From assembly GCA_003117195.1 (NCBI GenBank), contig BDSI01000009.1, positions 1,530,594 through 1,594,593 on the forward strand: 64,000 nucleotides of DNA, written 5' to 3'. A program made the position numbers and the translations under genes. How positions within the stretch are numbered: the stretch's first letter is position 1; each line of letters begins with the position of its first letter. The notes under the pieces were generated by a model that had not been told where the DNA came from, did not search any database, and saw only the letters and a program-made list of their open reading frames with translations. Positions 44,654 to 57,020 of the stretch are shown piece after piece. The DNA is from Eudorina sp. 2006-703-Eu-15 (lineage: Eukaryota; Chlorophyta; Chlorophyceae; Chlamydomonadales; Volvocaceae).

Positions 44654-47600
44654 TCAGCGCTTGAGGGCCACGACCGTCTTGTGGCGGGGGGTGCTCTCCC
44701 GGGTCACCACCTCCGCGAAACCCGCCTCCCGGAGCGCCCCCGGCATATCCAGGGTGATGTACTCCTGGGAGGCAGAGGGCGAGCGCATGGGCGAGGGCGA
44801 GCGGGAGCGGGGGTTACAGGCAGGACAAAACCCTCGACGACTTTGGGACACGAGGGATGGGAGGGCAAAGGCGGACTCGTGCGCGCGGATGAAATCCTTG
44901 ACATGCCACCGGATGCGGTCCGGGCGGTTGGGGTCCGGGACGGGGCATGTGATGCGGACTTGGGTGTTTTGAAAACACCCCCAAAACAGCCCGGGTCGGG
45001 CCGGGTCGGCGCAGACAGGGCGGCAGGGAGGGTGCGAGGGAGGCATGACGCGGATGATGAATCGCCCCTTTGTGACCAGGCCCAACGGGCATGCTCGTCC
45101 TGCTGGAGGTTCATCCCCTTTCCTCTCTAAAGTCCCTCCAAACACCGCCTTTCCTACATACCGTCAAGAACGTCGACCCCTTTCAGTCGGCCCGCACCTC
45201 GCACCTTCACCAGCTCACGCCGCTCCTCCCTTTGGACCTCAATTCCTGTAACACTAACCCCCCGTTGGACCCGATTTCCCATATCGATATTCCCCCTTGG
45301 ACCCACCTGCAGCCAGGGCTCCGTGGACTTGAAGGCGGTGTAGGCGAAGGGGTTACCAAAGATGCGCTGGAAGACGGCCGACTGCGGGTTCATCTCCATG
45401 ATGGCCATCACGCCGCCTGGCGCGGTCCGGCGGAGCGACCCAGGGGGACAAATATGAAAGAAGAACCGACCCCGAAACCGGGCACGCAGGGGGGGGTGTA
45501 CCGATTGTTGTGTGGTGAGGTGCATGTGGTGCTGGGTGCTGGGTGCTGGGCCTTCAGTGAGTTTGTCACAGCGTCCTCGCCTCGCGTCCAAGCGTCCTCG
45601 CCTCCCGGAAAACTAACCCTGGACCCGCGCCCGAACCGGACTGGGTATCAGCTATCAGGCCGGCGGGGGCGCGAGTTGGTTTGTTGGGTTTTCAGGTGGG
45701 CCTCCTTCCGACATGTGGGGCCGGTTAGATTTTTGTTGTACGTATGGTATCGCTTCCGGCCACCGGCTGTCCAGCCACCCATCCACCCACCGGGCCTCAG
45801 CAGGCGGTACGCCTCCCTCATGATGTCCTTGGTGGCGGCCTGGGGCAGCTCGTGGCACACCAGGCACATGGACACCAGGTCCTGGCTGCCCGAGGGCAGA
45901 CCCGTGGCCTCCGCCGCGCCATGCACCAGCGTCAGAGCCTCCGCGGCACCGCCGTTGGCGGCCTGCAGCCAGCGAGCCAGCCAGCAGTGGCGGGCACCAT
46001 GGAACACATTCCTCACACGCCCCATATCCACGGCCACGCCACATAGCCACGAGCATGCATTGGAGTTTACCCATGAGGAATTGCGGCAAGGGGAAGGGGC
46101 CCCAGCGGCAAGTCCAGGGACGCCAGATGGGGGTCGCGCCGTCGGTCTCGCCACGGTCCACATCACCGCAATTGGGGGGTCTACTCACCTGCCGGCGCTC
46201 CTGGTCGTAGCGCCCCACCGCCAGGAAGTGCGGCGACAGGTCCACCCCCGTCACGGCGGCGGCCGGGAAGGCGCTCAGCAGCTCCAGGGACGACAGCCCG
46301 GTGGCGCAGCCCAGGTCGGTGATGGCCCGGATGGAGGCGGGGTCCACGCGCAGGTCGGCCAGGCCCTCGTGCAGGCGGGCGGAGTAGCTGCTGCGCAGCT
46401 TGGCGTCGCCCCTGCAAACACGCACGGCGCACGCCCGGTGCGCGTCGTGTGTTCCCCTGCCTCGTGCTTTCCACCGCCTCTCTTTGGTCAGTATGCATAA
46501 CGCAGTTGACCGGTTCACTGGTAAGTACCGTATCATGCATCTGGGAGGCTCGGGCGGACTTCTCGCTAGACACACGGACGTCAGGCGGATGGTCTTGCCG
46601 CAGACTCAGGGGAAGGGCCGGGGGCCTTGGGGCTGAACGTGAAACACAAGTTAACTGTTAACAGGAAGGAACGTGAAAGGAAAGCGCAAGGGGGGACGGA
46701 GGGACTCTACGGGGAACTCACTGGGGGTCCATTTGCTTGCCGGCCGGGTCCATCACCATCGCGTGGACGGACTTGGCGGCCATGGTCACCTCCAGGGCGG
46801 CCTCCCAACACAGGTTGCCCTGGGGGAGAAAGTGGCCAGGAAAAAGAGGCACTCAATCGCGTGTGCTCGTAGGCGGGCAGGGCGGGACGCGACTGCCCGT
46901 GTATTTAGAGAACGAACTCGCCCTGCCTGAGGGGAGTGAGCGGCGGCAGGGAGTGTGCGCGAGCGTGAGATCGTCGGAGGACACCAGGACCTGCAGCATG
47001 CGAATGCCGTCGGGTCCCATTCTCCTCGTCGTCGGGTCCCATCTCCGCTCCGTCTCGCCATCATGCCATGGACGAACACACCTTACAGACACAGTATACA
47101 CACCGGGCGGGTCTTGGTTTGGGTCGGGCGGGTCTCGTATCTGAACACACCGGGCGACTTACCTCGCTATACACACACCAGCAGCGGCTCAGTTGCCCCT
47201 CACACATCCACGCAGGGATTGGGTACATGGTACGCACACGGGTATCTCCGGAGGCCCTCCGCACAAGACGACGCACGCTGCCCCCCTGCAGCTGCTAACC
47301 CCTCGCACCTGGCTGTACGCGTGGAAGGGCTGGGTGTAGTAGGCGGGGTACGACACCGCGGGGTCGGTGACGGCCTGCGGGTGCGTGGCGTGGAGTGGCG
47401 CGGCGCGGCGTGGTGCAGGGGGATGGATGGGTCAGACCAAACACGCTTCGGCGCAGCGGCCATGATGGCCCCAAGGCTGTGTGTCACAGCCATGCTGGCC
47501 GTCGGTACGGCCAGCCAGGGACGGTCGCTGCGGCTGCGGCAACCAGGCGGGCGGATGGGTTGCCCCGGTGGGGCAAGGGTTCCTGAGATGTGCAATGTTC

Positions 47601-48393
47601 AAGTTGCACGGCATTGCGCATGTTCATAGGGCACAAGGGGGGAAATCCTAATGGCGCGCTGGCAGTGGCCTGACGGACTCCATGACTGCTGTGGCAGTGG
47701 ACGGCGGCCGCTGGCGGCGGCGGGCTGCAGTTGGAGGCCCCCAGTACAGTCCTTGGACGATGGCTTCCTGCACGCACCCTGAGCCGTGCCTCCCAGTCCT
47801 GCGCCTTGAGGTCCCGCATGGCGCCCTCCCAGTCCAGGCCCAGCGCCTCAGCCCGCTTGACGATCATGGAGCGCGCCTGGGGCCCCGCCGCGAATCGCAG
47901 GGCGGCATGGGCGGGTTGAAGGGATCAGCGGAGGAGGAACAGGACGCCCCAGCCAATACACAGTGCGTGATTGCGTGTGATGGGGTAGGGCGGGGCGCCG
48001 CCGGACGATGGAGTTTGTGTACACGATCACATCCGTACCAGTCCCGTCGCGGCTGCAGGTTGCAACCCCCGGAAGCGCCCTTATACGGCGCGTCGACAAC
48101 ACGCGTGGGGATCTCAACCTGGATCCGTTTTGGTTGTATCGCGGCCGGCCGTTTTGGTCGCGCATTTTAATCCGGGAACAGGGAGGAACGCCAGCCCGCC
48201 AAGGGACCTGGATCCAACATCCAACACCACGATCCCCTGCCCTGCCCTGCCCTGGCCTGCTGCTCCGGGTGTCTCATGGCGCTGCAGCTCCGGCTGCCTC
48301 ACATTCTTAGCGGCCGCGTTGAAGAAGGGCGGGAACTTGAACAGCGCCTCCACTGCGCCCATGAGCAGGGGGTTGAACTGGCGCCCCGGGGAC
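44654..48393 (-). CDS. SAM-dependent methyltransferase, plant chloroplast type (5' end unresolved)
   Basis: Eight minus-strand exons join in phase: 48393-48303, 47876-47778, 47374-47309, 46819-46722, 46411-46189, 45962-45791, 45416-45307 and 44764-44654, giving about 320 residues plus a missing N-terminus. Motif I is ITDLGCATGLSSLELL, the acidic ribose-binding residue is in VTGVDLSPHFLAV, motif II-like is DLVSMCLVCHELP, and LLRPG precedes the core's last strands. The N-terminal blocks (ARSMIVKRAEALGLDWE; YPAYYTQPFHAYSQGNLCW) and the tail (TPRHKTVVALKR) follow an uncharacterised family of plant, probably plastid, SAM methyltransferases; the substrate is not known. Acceptors are regular CAG. 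The first exon here begins with phase 2, so a start exon lies above 48394; a candidate frame is near 48514. The poly(A) signal is at 43936-43940. Confidence 0.78.
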
Positions 48394-51148
48394 CTGCGAG
48401 GTTTGTTGGTGTGGTGAGGGAATGGGCGAGAAGCGCTCAAGATTAACGCGGCGGCCCCGTTCCCCCCCCCCCCCGCGTGTTGTGGCATGCAAGCACGCCC
48501 CGGAAAGCTTTGGGCAACTCCGCTCCCATCAGCTCGTGGCGTTGGTCAGATAAGTCATATGTCCGTGCGTCCATGAGAGTTCATGGTGGGGTTCAGGGTT
48601 AGGGTGGGTGCTCGCCAAGGGTCGCCCTTGGCGACCTCCGGCCCTTGCAGAGCTGTCCCAACTGGAGCCATAAGCGTGCACATTGCACCGCTTCCATTGC
48701 CACATCTGCACAGTATTCCTATGAATGTCCGCAACCCCCCGTTTACCGCCCTCTCCGGCGCACTTACGTGACGGTCTGCTGTGCTTGGCACACAACGCGT
48801 GTACGTCGCCCGCACGCGATCGGACTGACCTGCGCGGAATATACTATGAACTTTCAGTATCATGGCGTGGATGTGCACTGCGCAGTTTGTGTGCACACCT
48901 TCTGGAAAGGCTTGATGGTTGTTTGAGGCATGTTGCTTTATTGCTCGCGAATACAACCCTGAAAATATGTAATCAATGCGATACAGTCTATTTAGATCAT
49001 TGACTCGTCATGATAGATCTCTGCAAGCTTATGTTGCGGTACGGACCCCATAGTACCGGAGGACATGAAAGGGTCGCCACAACAAGACCAGATACGCAGA
49101 TAGCCGAATTCATCATCTCCGCTCACAATTGACTTCAATTGACCTGGGCGTAGCGTGATGAGTAATGTCATGTAACCGTTGCCGTAACAGCTTCCCAAAC
49201 ATGGATCACTGAAGATCTGTTTACCACGCCGTCTTATTTAAAGCACAGCGTCAGCGACCGCGGAAGCAATCATCGTACCCGATGAAGTTGATACCCTTAC
49301 CCTCCAATATAATTTCAGTTATGTAAAGCCGTAGCACGGCAAGTGAAAGCCCCACCACACTCAGTTGCACGAGCAGATACAGCAATCCCATGTTCAGGTC
49401 ATGCATCACTGTCGTGGCCAATTGGCCTTCACCTGCCTTCACAAGCACAACGAGTTTTGCACGGATTTTGCGTCCGTGCCAACGGACCATGCAATGGGGT
49501 CAAGGACGGCCGCTACCAGCGAAACACCGGCTGAACGGCACCATCATTGCATCCACTCTCTCCTGCCAGCGGCCAACAGCGCTCTGTCAGCTTGTCCACG
49601 AACCGGCGCCGCCCAGGTTGCCGACCGCTTGTATAGGCTTGGATCCCCCAAACAGGCGGCGCTTTGTGTACAGGCAACCCAAAACAGGCGGCGTTTTGTG
49701 TACAGGCAACCCAACAGCGCGACCAGACTCAGCACCGGACGACCCCGAGCAGAAACAACTGCCCAGTCTCCTGCGGCTTCAGACTGTTGGGATGGAGCCG
49801 ACAGAAGGCTGTCATACCAAATACGCCAACCAGAGACTGTGCCCCATGGAAGATGGAACCGAGGCAACAATGCCCGCCCATCAGTCCGCTCACAGGATTC
49901 CCAGTGTTTACGCCTGCCGTGTGCACGGCGATTAATCAATGCCAGCTTGCACATTCGATGATCTTGCTTTCCTGAATATCGCAGGCGACAACATCTCCTC
50001 CGTCTCCTCCAAGGGGCGGACGTCCAGCGAAAGGGGCTTCTCATGGGTCCTGGCAAGCCCCTTGTGCCGTTACCATCGTGCAGTACATCTGTCAGACGCG
50101 GGTGTCTTCGCGTGGCAACAACACCGGTTTGCACCGGCATGATTGTCGGCTTCGCAGGTTACAGTGTAGTGCAGCAGCATGCCAGTCGGGCCATGGCCGT
50201 CACCAGCGGCATATTGCTGCAACTCACACGCTCAAATCACACGGACACCTGGTTGCCAAAAATAATGCCAATACACATCAGGACTGGAGGGAAACAGCCT
50301 GGGTGCGCTCCTCACCCGGGAAGCCCAGAGCAAGCCCACTCAAGCCATAGAACCGCGTCCAAGTTGTCAAGATTAGAAGCGACACTGGATGTCAATAGGG
50401 GTTGTCTTCAGCCTCATCGTCGTCCGGGTGTGCCAGCACCGCTTCGCTGCCCACCACGCGCAATATTCGAAGTGCGCATCAGTTGTTCCGCCTGTTTTAC
50501 GGCCGTTTACGACCTGACCACCGTCATACATGGACGAGGAGGTTACAAGTACGTTGCCGTACCAAAGGGTTCCCAAACACATCCATCCAACCATGTCCAC
50601 CTCCGTCCGTAAATGCACATACTACACCAAACGTGCCTGTTTATAATGTGTATACGCACAGCCTATACGCGGGTAAGAGTCACACATCGATCTGCAATGC
50701 AACTCGCACATGAAACGCTCCTGCACGTCGCAGTTTGGACCTGACTGGGCCTGTCACGCTGTGTCCGACACCTTCACGCCGAGCCGTGAGCTCTACACTT
50801 CTGCTCATCCTTGTCCGACCGCTCACTCATGTCTGACGACTAGCAGAAATTAAAGTGAAAACCTGACTGCATAAAACAAACACGCGTGTAACACACACGT
50901 ACGACTCACCGTCCGTCTGTCAATACGCACTATCAATACGCTCTCACACAATCAAAGACGGTCCAAAATATCGAGATGGCGAGCTGCCACGAACATATTT
51001 GTTCGAGCACATACGTGCAGCTGATGGCAGGGCACGGCCCCATGTCAACAGAAGTCCCTAGTCACCGAAACGTGCCCACCCGTGATCTGCCTAAAGCCAA
51101 TAATATAACGTGGATATGGATCGAGCGGTGATATCCTTGGCTCTGCCG
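48394..51148. other. Gene-poor region
   Basis: The start exon of the methyltransferase and its promoter should be near 48400-48900. Beyond that all frames are short or unconvincing. 49646-49711 holds a two-copy tandem duplication of about 31 bases containing TTTGTGTACAGGCAACCCAA. TTACA at 50543-50547 could be a minus-strand poly(A) signal. I see nothing else. Confidence 0.5.
49646..49711. repeat. Two-copy tandem duplication of about 31 bp
   Basis: AAACAGGCGGCG followed by (C/T)TTTGTGTACAGGCAACCCA occurs twice in direct succession with one or two changes. It lies in intergenic DNA and has no evident function. Confidence 0.8.
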
Positions 51149-51376
51149 CTAGCATTCGTCTTCGCTAGTGCACTTGGGCGAACGCTCCGATGACTGAATT
51201 TTGGAGGTGTTGATCACTCCAAGCTCAACTGACAACACCTCTTTGTTCGGTGGAGCTGACGCAGTGCGACGATGCCGAGGCGCTGACTGAGTCGACTCAG
51301 TTGCCGTTGTGTCGTCGCAGGTCTCCTTGCGGCTGTTGAACCAACTCATCCTCGTCAAATCGCTGAGCTTCACCAT
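51149..51376 (-). CDS. Small hypothetical protein, 75 residues
   Basis: Minus-strand open frame starting with a true ATG (51376) just downstream of an AT-rich leader, ending at TAG (51149). The protein is polar, with MVKLSDLTRMSWFNSRKE at the start, a basic RHRRTASAP site that fits a kinase target, and an acidic, cysteine-ended tail. No domain is recognised. Mixed codon use and the good ATG setting in low-GC surroundings make it more convincing than neighbouring frames, but it could be the first exon of a longer gene or chance. A possible poly(A) signal is at 50543-50547. Confidence 0.35.
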   Translation of the reverse strand: MVKLSDLTRMSWFNSRKETCDDTTATESTQSAPRHRRTASAPPNKEVLSVELGVINTSKIQSSERSPKCTSEDEC

Positions 51377-52044
51377 TGTTACAGATTAAGAATTCAGTTT
51401 ACGTCGTGAAGTTGTAACTTTGTGTAAAGTGCAATAATTTCGCTGACGTGTGTCCGTTTTCTGTGTGGTGCGTTATGTGTTTGAATTACAAGTATATGCT
51501 CGCAAATCTTTGATGTTCCAAGTTTGAATGATCCAATGCCAACCAATTAGCTACACCCAAGTTCGCCTGCAGTAAAAGACACTGCACGGCAAGCTACGTC
51601 ATTATGAGCAGCCGAGATGCCGAGTTGACCGTTATCATTTCACAAATGGTTAAACGCATAGTTGCAAGCTTGAAGAGGGAAGGTTGCCGAACGTCGCTTT
51701 AGGTCGTTTACAGTACCTCGCGGTGTTCTTATCATAATTCAGATAGTGCACGGTGGCTTTGATTTCGGTAGTGTGTATGCTACTAGTAAGTTTGAAAGCC
51801 GAGTCCTTACCCTGTGCGGGGCCTGCGGAGCCTGCGGCGTGCTGCGGCACCACATGCCAGGTGGCGAAACGACCATGTACGGCTAGCGCAGCAGGTGAGT
51901 GCACTTTCCATACATGGTGTCAAACCGAAACCTAAACCTAAAACGTTACCTGTCGGTGTATATATGTTTGCAGGACATCTATTGTGCATTATCTGCCATT
52001 CATGTTTTTAGAATGAATAATGGATTGAAAAGAACTTCAGGTGT
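51377..52044. other. Low-GC intergenic DNA
   Basis: Probably promoter of the small minus-strand frame at its left end. No gene, repeat or structure stands out. Confidence 0.5.
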
Positions 52045-53530
52045 TTTGATGCTGTTAAACGACAACTCCTGGAACTTGACCTCTCTTGCGCTCCTGTCTG
52101 TCCTCTCAATAGGCTCCATTTTTTCTTTGAGACTGTTGCTGCGCCTGGCCCTCCCGGAGGGTCTCTAATCCTTAATCGCTGTACTGGCGAATGGTGTTGG
52201 CGGCACTTCTGAGCGAGTGCCTCCGCCTGCTCCCTGAAAGTGATGGAGGCCGCGTTGGACTTTGCAGGCTTACCCTCCGTGGTCGCGACATTATGGAATA
52301 GGAAGCGGTTCGGGGCGCACAGGGCGTTACACCTGGTTACACTGCTTCCCAAGATTGCGCTGCCAGAAATAGTTGCCCTTCGTGTGTCGAGCGGTGGATG
52401 AGTAGACACTGAAAGGCGTTAACCTGTCTTATTATTTGCAGGTGCCCAAGGCCGCCCCCCTCCTACTCCTTACGTGTGCTGAGAGACCCCCGGCGCGGGC
52501 GCAGGCTGAGTTTGCGGTAGAACATGCATAATCGGCGGTTGTATTTATGCTGTGGCCCTTCCCCAACCGCCATTTATGCACGTTCCGCCTACCGCCCTAC
52601 CGCCAACTCAGCCTGAGCCGGCGACAATGTACTCGTGAGCAACACTGAGCAGCTCTCTGGAGGCGACCCGGACTCTGCCGCCGGCCCGTCCACAGCAGCA
52701 CGCAGTTAAAGACCGTGGAAAGGTGGACCAGTGCAAGGAACCCTGGGTCGGACGGCAGACGTGTATACGCTTCAAGCACAAGGTGTTGCTTGCCGTGGCG
52801 GAAAGATGCCTGCAGACACATGTTCCCCGTCAGCGACAGAATCATTATGCAAAAGTGCTTCGACGACCTAAGGACCAAGCTACAGTCCGAATTAGAGCAG
52901 GCGGGATCTAGCGCTTCAAAGGCCACCACGCCAGCTGATAAGGGCGTGCACAGGGCCGAGGTTGATATGCTCCAAAAGCACATAACGAAATAATCGGAGT
53001 ACTCTCGACAATGTCAACAAGGCGGGCGCCGCACGGAACAGTCTGTTGTGGACCTGGGCCGCTGGTATCTGTCAGCACATGTAAGGAGTAGGAGGCGGCT
53101 AGAGGCGGGGCCTTGGGCACCTGCAAATAATAGGACAGGTGAACACAATTCAGTGTGTTCTCATCCCCCGCTCGACACACAAGGGAAAACTATTTCTCGC
53201 AGCTCAATCTTGGGAAGCAGTGTCAGGCACTGTAATGCCCCGTGCGCCCAGAACCGCTTCCTATTCCATAATGTCGCGAACGGTCGCGACCAAGGAGGGT
53301 AGGCCTGCAAAGTCCAACGCGGCCTCCATCACTTTCAGGGAGGCACTCGCTCAGAAGTGCCTCCAAAACCATTCGCCAGTACAGCGATTCAGGAAAGGGG
53401 CTCAGCGGACTAGAGACTCTCAGGGAGGGCCAGGCGCAGCAACAATCTCACTGTGAGACTGCCCACAAAGGCTGTTGAGAGGATCCTAGAGGACAGACGG
53501 GAGCGCAGTTGTCGTCTAACAGCATAAGTA
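52045..53530. mobile_element. Foldback element with long diverged terminal inverted repeats
   Basis: About 450 bases at 52045-52490 recur in reverse complement at about 53073-53530. Shared words include GGGAGGGCCAGGCGCAGCAACA, AAGTCCAACGCGGCCTCCATCACTTT-like sequence, GGCACCTGCAAATAATA and TGTCGT(C/T)TAACAGCAT at the outer edge. The arms differ by substitutions and small insertions, so the element is not recent. Each arm keeps a related open frame reading outward (both contain PAKSNAASITFRE and a GGPGAAT motif). The centre contains a second inverted repeat (52502-52540 with 52564-52614) and a plus-strand frame at 52715-52993. No transposase motif is recognised and no target-site duplication was identified. 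Confidence 0.6.
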
Positions 53531-54888
53531 AAACATGTTAGACTAAAAGTTCTCTACAATCCAATTATTTAAATATGCGTGCACTGTTACAATAAATGTT
53601 CTGCAAACACCGACAGGTAAAGTTTTAGGTTACGGCAAGATCACTACTAGCAAGTTGTCACGCCGATTAGGTGCTATCGTCATTTCACTGCATTTCAGTT
53701 CAAGGTTGTCTGAGTAATTCTGCGTAACTCGGTTCTGTTCAGTAGCTAACCGTCAAGTCGCGAGTGAGGTTTCCCGTCGCGAGGTAGGATGGCGGGCGTT
53801 TCTAACCGCTGTCTAGCTGACTCCCGGTTCGCAAGTGTGAGGAGTCAAACTTGAGGTGTGATCAGGTCGCAGCTTACTCGTTACGTTGCGCTTATTAGTC
53901 TGATGGACATATGTCGGAGGTTTATTGCATTGTGGATAGGAGCGCCGCGTTGCGGAGAGACTCCACTCGTCTTTGCGAACTTGTTTGGGCGAAGCGGCCA
54001 CACGTGGCCGTACGTCGCGTTTGTGCTTATCAGCCGAAAGCGCATCGCTTTTCGGCTCTGTTTGGACATTTGTAAAGTCCTCTGAGCTAGACAACGAGCC
54101 CTGTGCTTATCATGGCGCACAAGTATTCAGCCTGATCACAGCTTCCTCATCTTCATCTACGTTACACCGGCAGCTCAGCGCGCGGGACGTCGAGAACCCC
54201 GCGCTCTGTTGTGACAGCCGGAGTGGGCAGAGGTATTACACAGCTTTCCTCCTTGCAGCCTGCGCGAGCGCACGTGGTGTGCCTTCGCGCCAGCCTTTCT
54301 TGGTCGGAGCTGTCGTCGTCCTCTTCCTCCCACCCCACCAGCCGAAAAGCCTTCAAAGGCTAAGAAGTGAGTGATTTCGGGTTCCGGGCTTGCGGACGCG
54401 CGAGCCTCGGCTTTGTTTTGTTGTCTGTCCCGTGGTGTCATCCCAAAGGGTCAGCAGGGTTCATCGGTGTTTCGGTAAGCCCGTCTTTGGATATTTTTCT
54501 TATGCGAGCCAATTATAGGCTGTCTATACAGGTAGCCTGGCAGTGCGCCTCTGTCGCGCATAGCACCTGCCTGATCAGTAGGTCGCACGTTGCCATCGTC
54601 GCAACAGTAAGGAGCCAGTCCTCCGTTTGCTCGCTTTGTTGCTGCATCACACGCAGCTAATCATTCTGAGGTGTTTCAGTTCTTACGAGCACCCTTTTGT
54701 TCAGGTGCCAGGTTTCTGGCATACGCTGCATCGACAAGTTTCAAATAGGCTCGCCACTAGGGCCACACCTAGGCCGAGACCTAATTTCGTGTCTCTAATA
54801 CTATTTGTTTTTCGTCTGTTGCTGTATTCAGTGCCAGGCAACCCGGGTCCTGGTCAAGGTCGGCCGCCCAAGAGGCGACCTCACTTCG
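53531..54888. other. Region between the foldback element and the 437-bp inverted repeat
   Basis: Mostly low GC to 54100, then more GC-rich to 54450. The minus-strand frame near 54356-54162 has an acidic run (WEEEDDDSSDQERLARR) that could be an exon, but nothing joins to it. 54832-54888 continues, without a stop, into the proline-rich frame of the inverted repeat, after a TATTCAG acceptor-like site. Confidence 0.35.
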
Positions 54889-55472
54889 GACGCCACCACG
54901 ATCAGCCGCCCGCTAACGGGGAAAACCAGCGCGACGACTACGCTGATTTCCCTGCACCTCACGGCGGCTGGTTTCCGGGGCCTGCACTCGCTACGGTACA
55001 CATCAACGGCCACGGGCAGGCAATAGTTGGCCTGCCTCAGCTGGCCGACGGTGTCCCCATTCCTGTTTATCAATATCAGCGGCCTCTGTTCCCGCATCTG
55101 CTACGGCGGTTGGCCTACTTAGAGTTCGAGGAGGGTGACGTGCCGAAACCCGACGGGTACGACTATTTTGCCTTCGGTGGTGTCACTCAGCTGCTGCCGG
55201 TGTATCATAACCGCCGCGGGGAAGCTCCTCCGTCGAACCCGCCACCGCCAGTAGACCCGGGAACGGTAGCGCCAGTTGCGCAGGGGGGCCCGTCGTTGTC
55301 GCAACCTAGCCAGGTCCCGCAGCCTCACGAGGTCTGCATTGGGACCTGGCTAGGCTGCGGGACCTGGCTAGGTTGCGACAACGACGGGCCCCCCTGCGCA
55401 ACTGGCGCTACCGTTCCCGGGTCTACTGGCGGTGGCGGGTTCGACGGAGGAGCTTCCCCGCGGCGGTTATGA
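54832..55472 (+). pseudogene. Proline-rich reading frame, running into an inverted copy of itself
   Basis: Plus-strand frame opening after a possible acceptor (TATTCAG) with VPGNPGPGQGRPPKRRPHF, then a segment with the motifs HINGHGQAIVGLPQLADGV, LLRRLAYLEFEEGDV and YDYFAFGGVTQLLPVYHN, and a proline-rich tail. Composition (basic, Pro/Gln-rich) is a little like a retroelement Gag, but no zinc knuckle is seen and I do not recognise the family. The frame crosses the turn of the inverted repeat at 55326-55351 and continues in antisense of its own copy, so its last about 40 codons are meaningless. The opposite arm carries the same protein on the minus strand (55681-55325). It probably derives from a gene elsewhere. 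Confidence 0.4.
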
Positions 55473-55788
55473 TACACCGGCAGCAGCTGAGTGACACCAC
55501 CGAAGGCAAAATAGTCGTACCCGTCGGGTTTCGGCACGTCACCCTCCTCGAACTCTAAGTAGGCCAACCGCCGTAGCAGATGCGGGAACAGAGGCCACTG
55601 ATATTGATAAGCAGGAATGGGGACACCGTCGGCCAGCTGAGGCAGGCCAACTATTGCCTGCCCGTGGCCGTTGATGTGCACCGTAGCGAGTGCAGGCCCC
55701 GGAAACCAGCCGCCGTGAGGTGCAGGGAAATCAGCGTAGTCGTCGCGCTGGTTTTCCCCGTTGGCGGGCGGCTGATCGTGGTGGCGTC
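54889..55788. repeat. Nearly perfect 437-bp inverted repeat
   Basis: Arms 54889-55325 and 55352-55788 are ungapped reverse complements with a 26-base loop. By eye I count about four mismatches (near 54913, 55000, 55066 and 55079), so identity is about 99 percent. Both arms contain the same proline-rich coding sequence. The tip contains extra copies of the word CCTAGCCAGGTCCC in both directions. No flanking duplication was recognised. Confidence 0.95.
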
Positions 55789-57020
55789 ATTTCCCTAGGC
55801 ACGTATTATGTCAGCAGAGCAGTCATACGGCCTGACAAAGTAGCCGCAACTCGTTTCGCCACGCATCAACGTGGAATGTAGTTTCCTAAATCCTCTACTG
55901 CCACATAATTAAGTATCATTCTGGAGACATTTGTCTTAGTCGATCGACAACCCTAATCGGCAAATCCAATACCTATGCAGCCGTAACTCGTAAAGCCTCG
56001 CGAGATCTGCGCGTTTCCGGACTTGGATGTACAGTGGCCCGCACCGGCTACACTCGTCTCCTCGTCCAAACGACACTGAAAACATGTCGTAGACAAGAAT
56101 CGGCATCACGGCTGCCGATGCCGTGGCTGCAGCCCCATGCGCCCCAAGGCCCCACGTTCAGACTCCGCTTTTTCAGGAAAGAGCAGGTAGGAGCAGGCAG
56201 GCCCTCAGTGCCAAATAAAGGATATCGGAAAGTTTGAGGTGTAGGCGGGTACCATCCTATGCCATCAAAAATCCAGGAACAAACAGAAGATGTTGCATCA
56301 GCCTGAACCCCAGAAACCGCCAGAAAGGACGCGTGACGTTACCAGGGACAGCCATGGGAGGAATGTGGTCAATACAGAAGGCATGCAAGGGCGCGCCGCC
56401 AAGTGACCCGGTCGCACGCTCCTTGCCGCCGGCCCCAGCGCCGGCCCAGTCCCAATCTCCCCATAGTCCCAGCAATTCCCGGCGGTCCAGAGCAACTCCC
56501 AGTGCCCAATGCAAGCCATCTTACCCAACGCTCATCCTTACGGTATTCGTGACGTAATTAACCTGTGTGCGGTTCAGGACTAACATGTTTAACAGACTTG
56601 TAGCGTCAAATAGTCGAACCATTGCCTGTCAGAATCATGCTAGGTTTATTCATGATTGAATTTCGTCGTTTTAGTTGTGAAGGCATGGCATGACTCGTTC
56701 GCCTGTATCATGTCATCATGTCTGCATCATGACCGAATCCAAAATCCGCACGACCGTTGAAACTTGCCACTGCCCGCAAGTTGCTTCTTCCTTAGCAATA
56801 GGTTCTGTGCTAACTGCGTACTTTCATTTATACGTTGTTGTGGAAATAACCTGTAAGACCTTTGCGGTAGTACTCGATTTGACAAATACTGCAGCCCTCA
56901 TATCCATAAACGATAGCCCATTCAGCATGCAGCATTCGCTTTGTGCTTAAAAGAAGGCGGTTTCGATTCTGCTCGGAATTTGTGGCTCTGCCATGGACTT
57001 TCGGAAGACATACGCTGGTC
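55789..57020. other. Intergenic region upstream of the coiled-coil gene
   Basis: Mostly low GC. A small GC-rich island at 56390-56480 is open on both strands (about 85-105 codons each) without a clear winner. The last 200 bases before 57021 probably hold the promoter and leader of the coiled-coil gene. Confidence 0.45.

Noticed and set aside
56257..56514. Minus-strand 85-codon frame in a GC-rich island
   Set aside because: The plus strand is equally open here, there is no start context or splice partner, and no family match.
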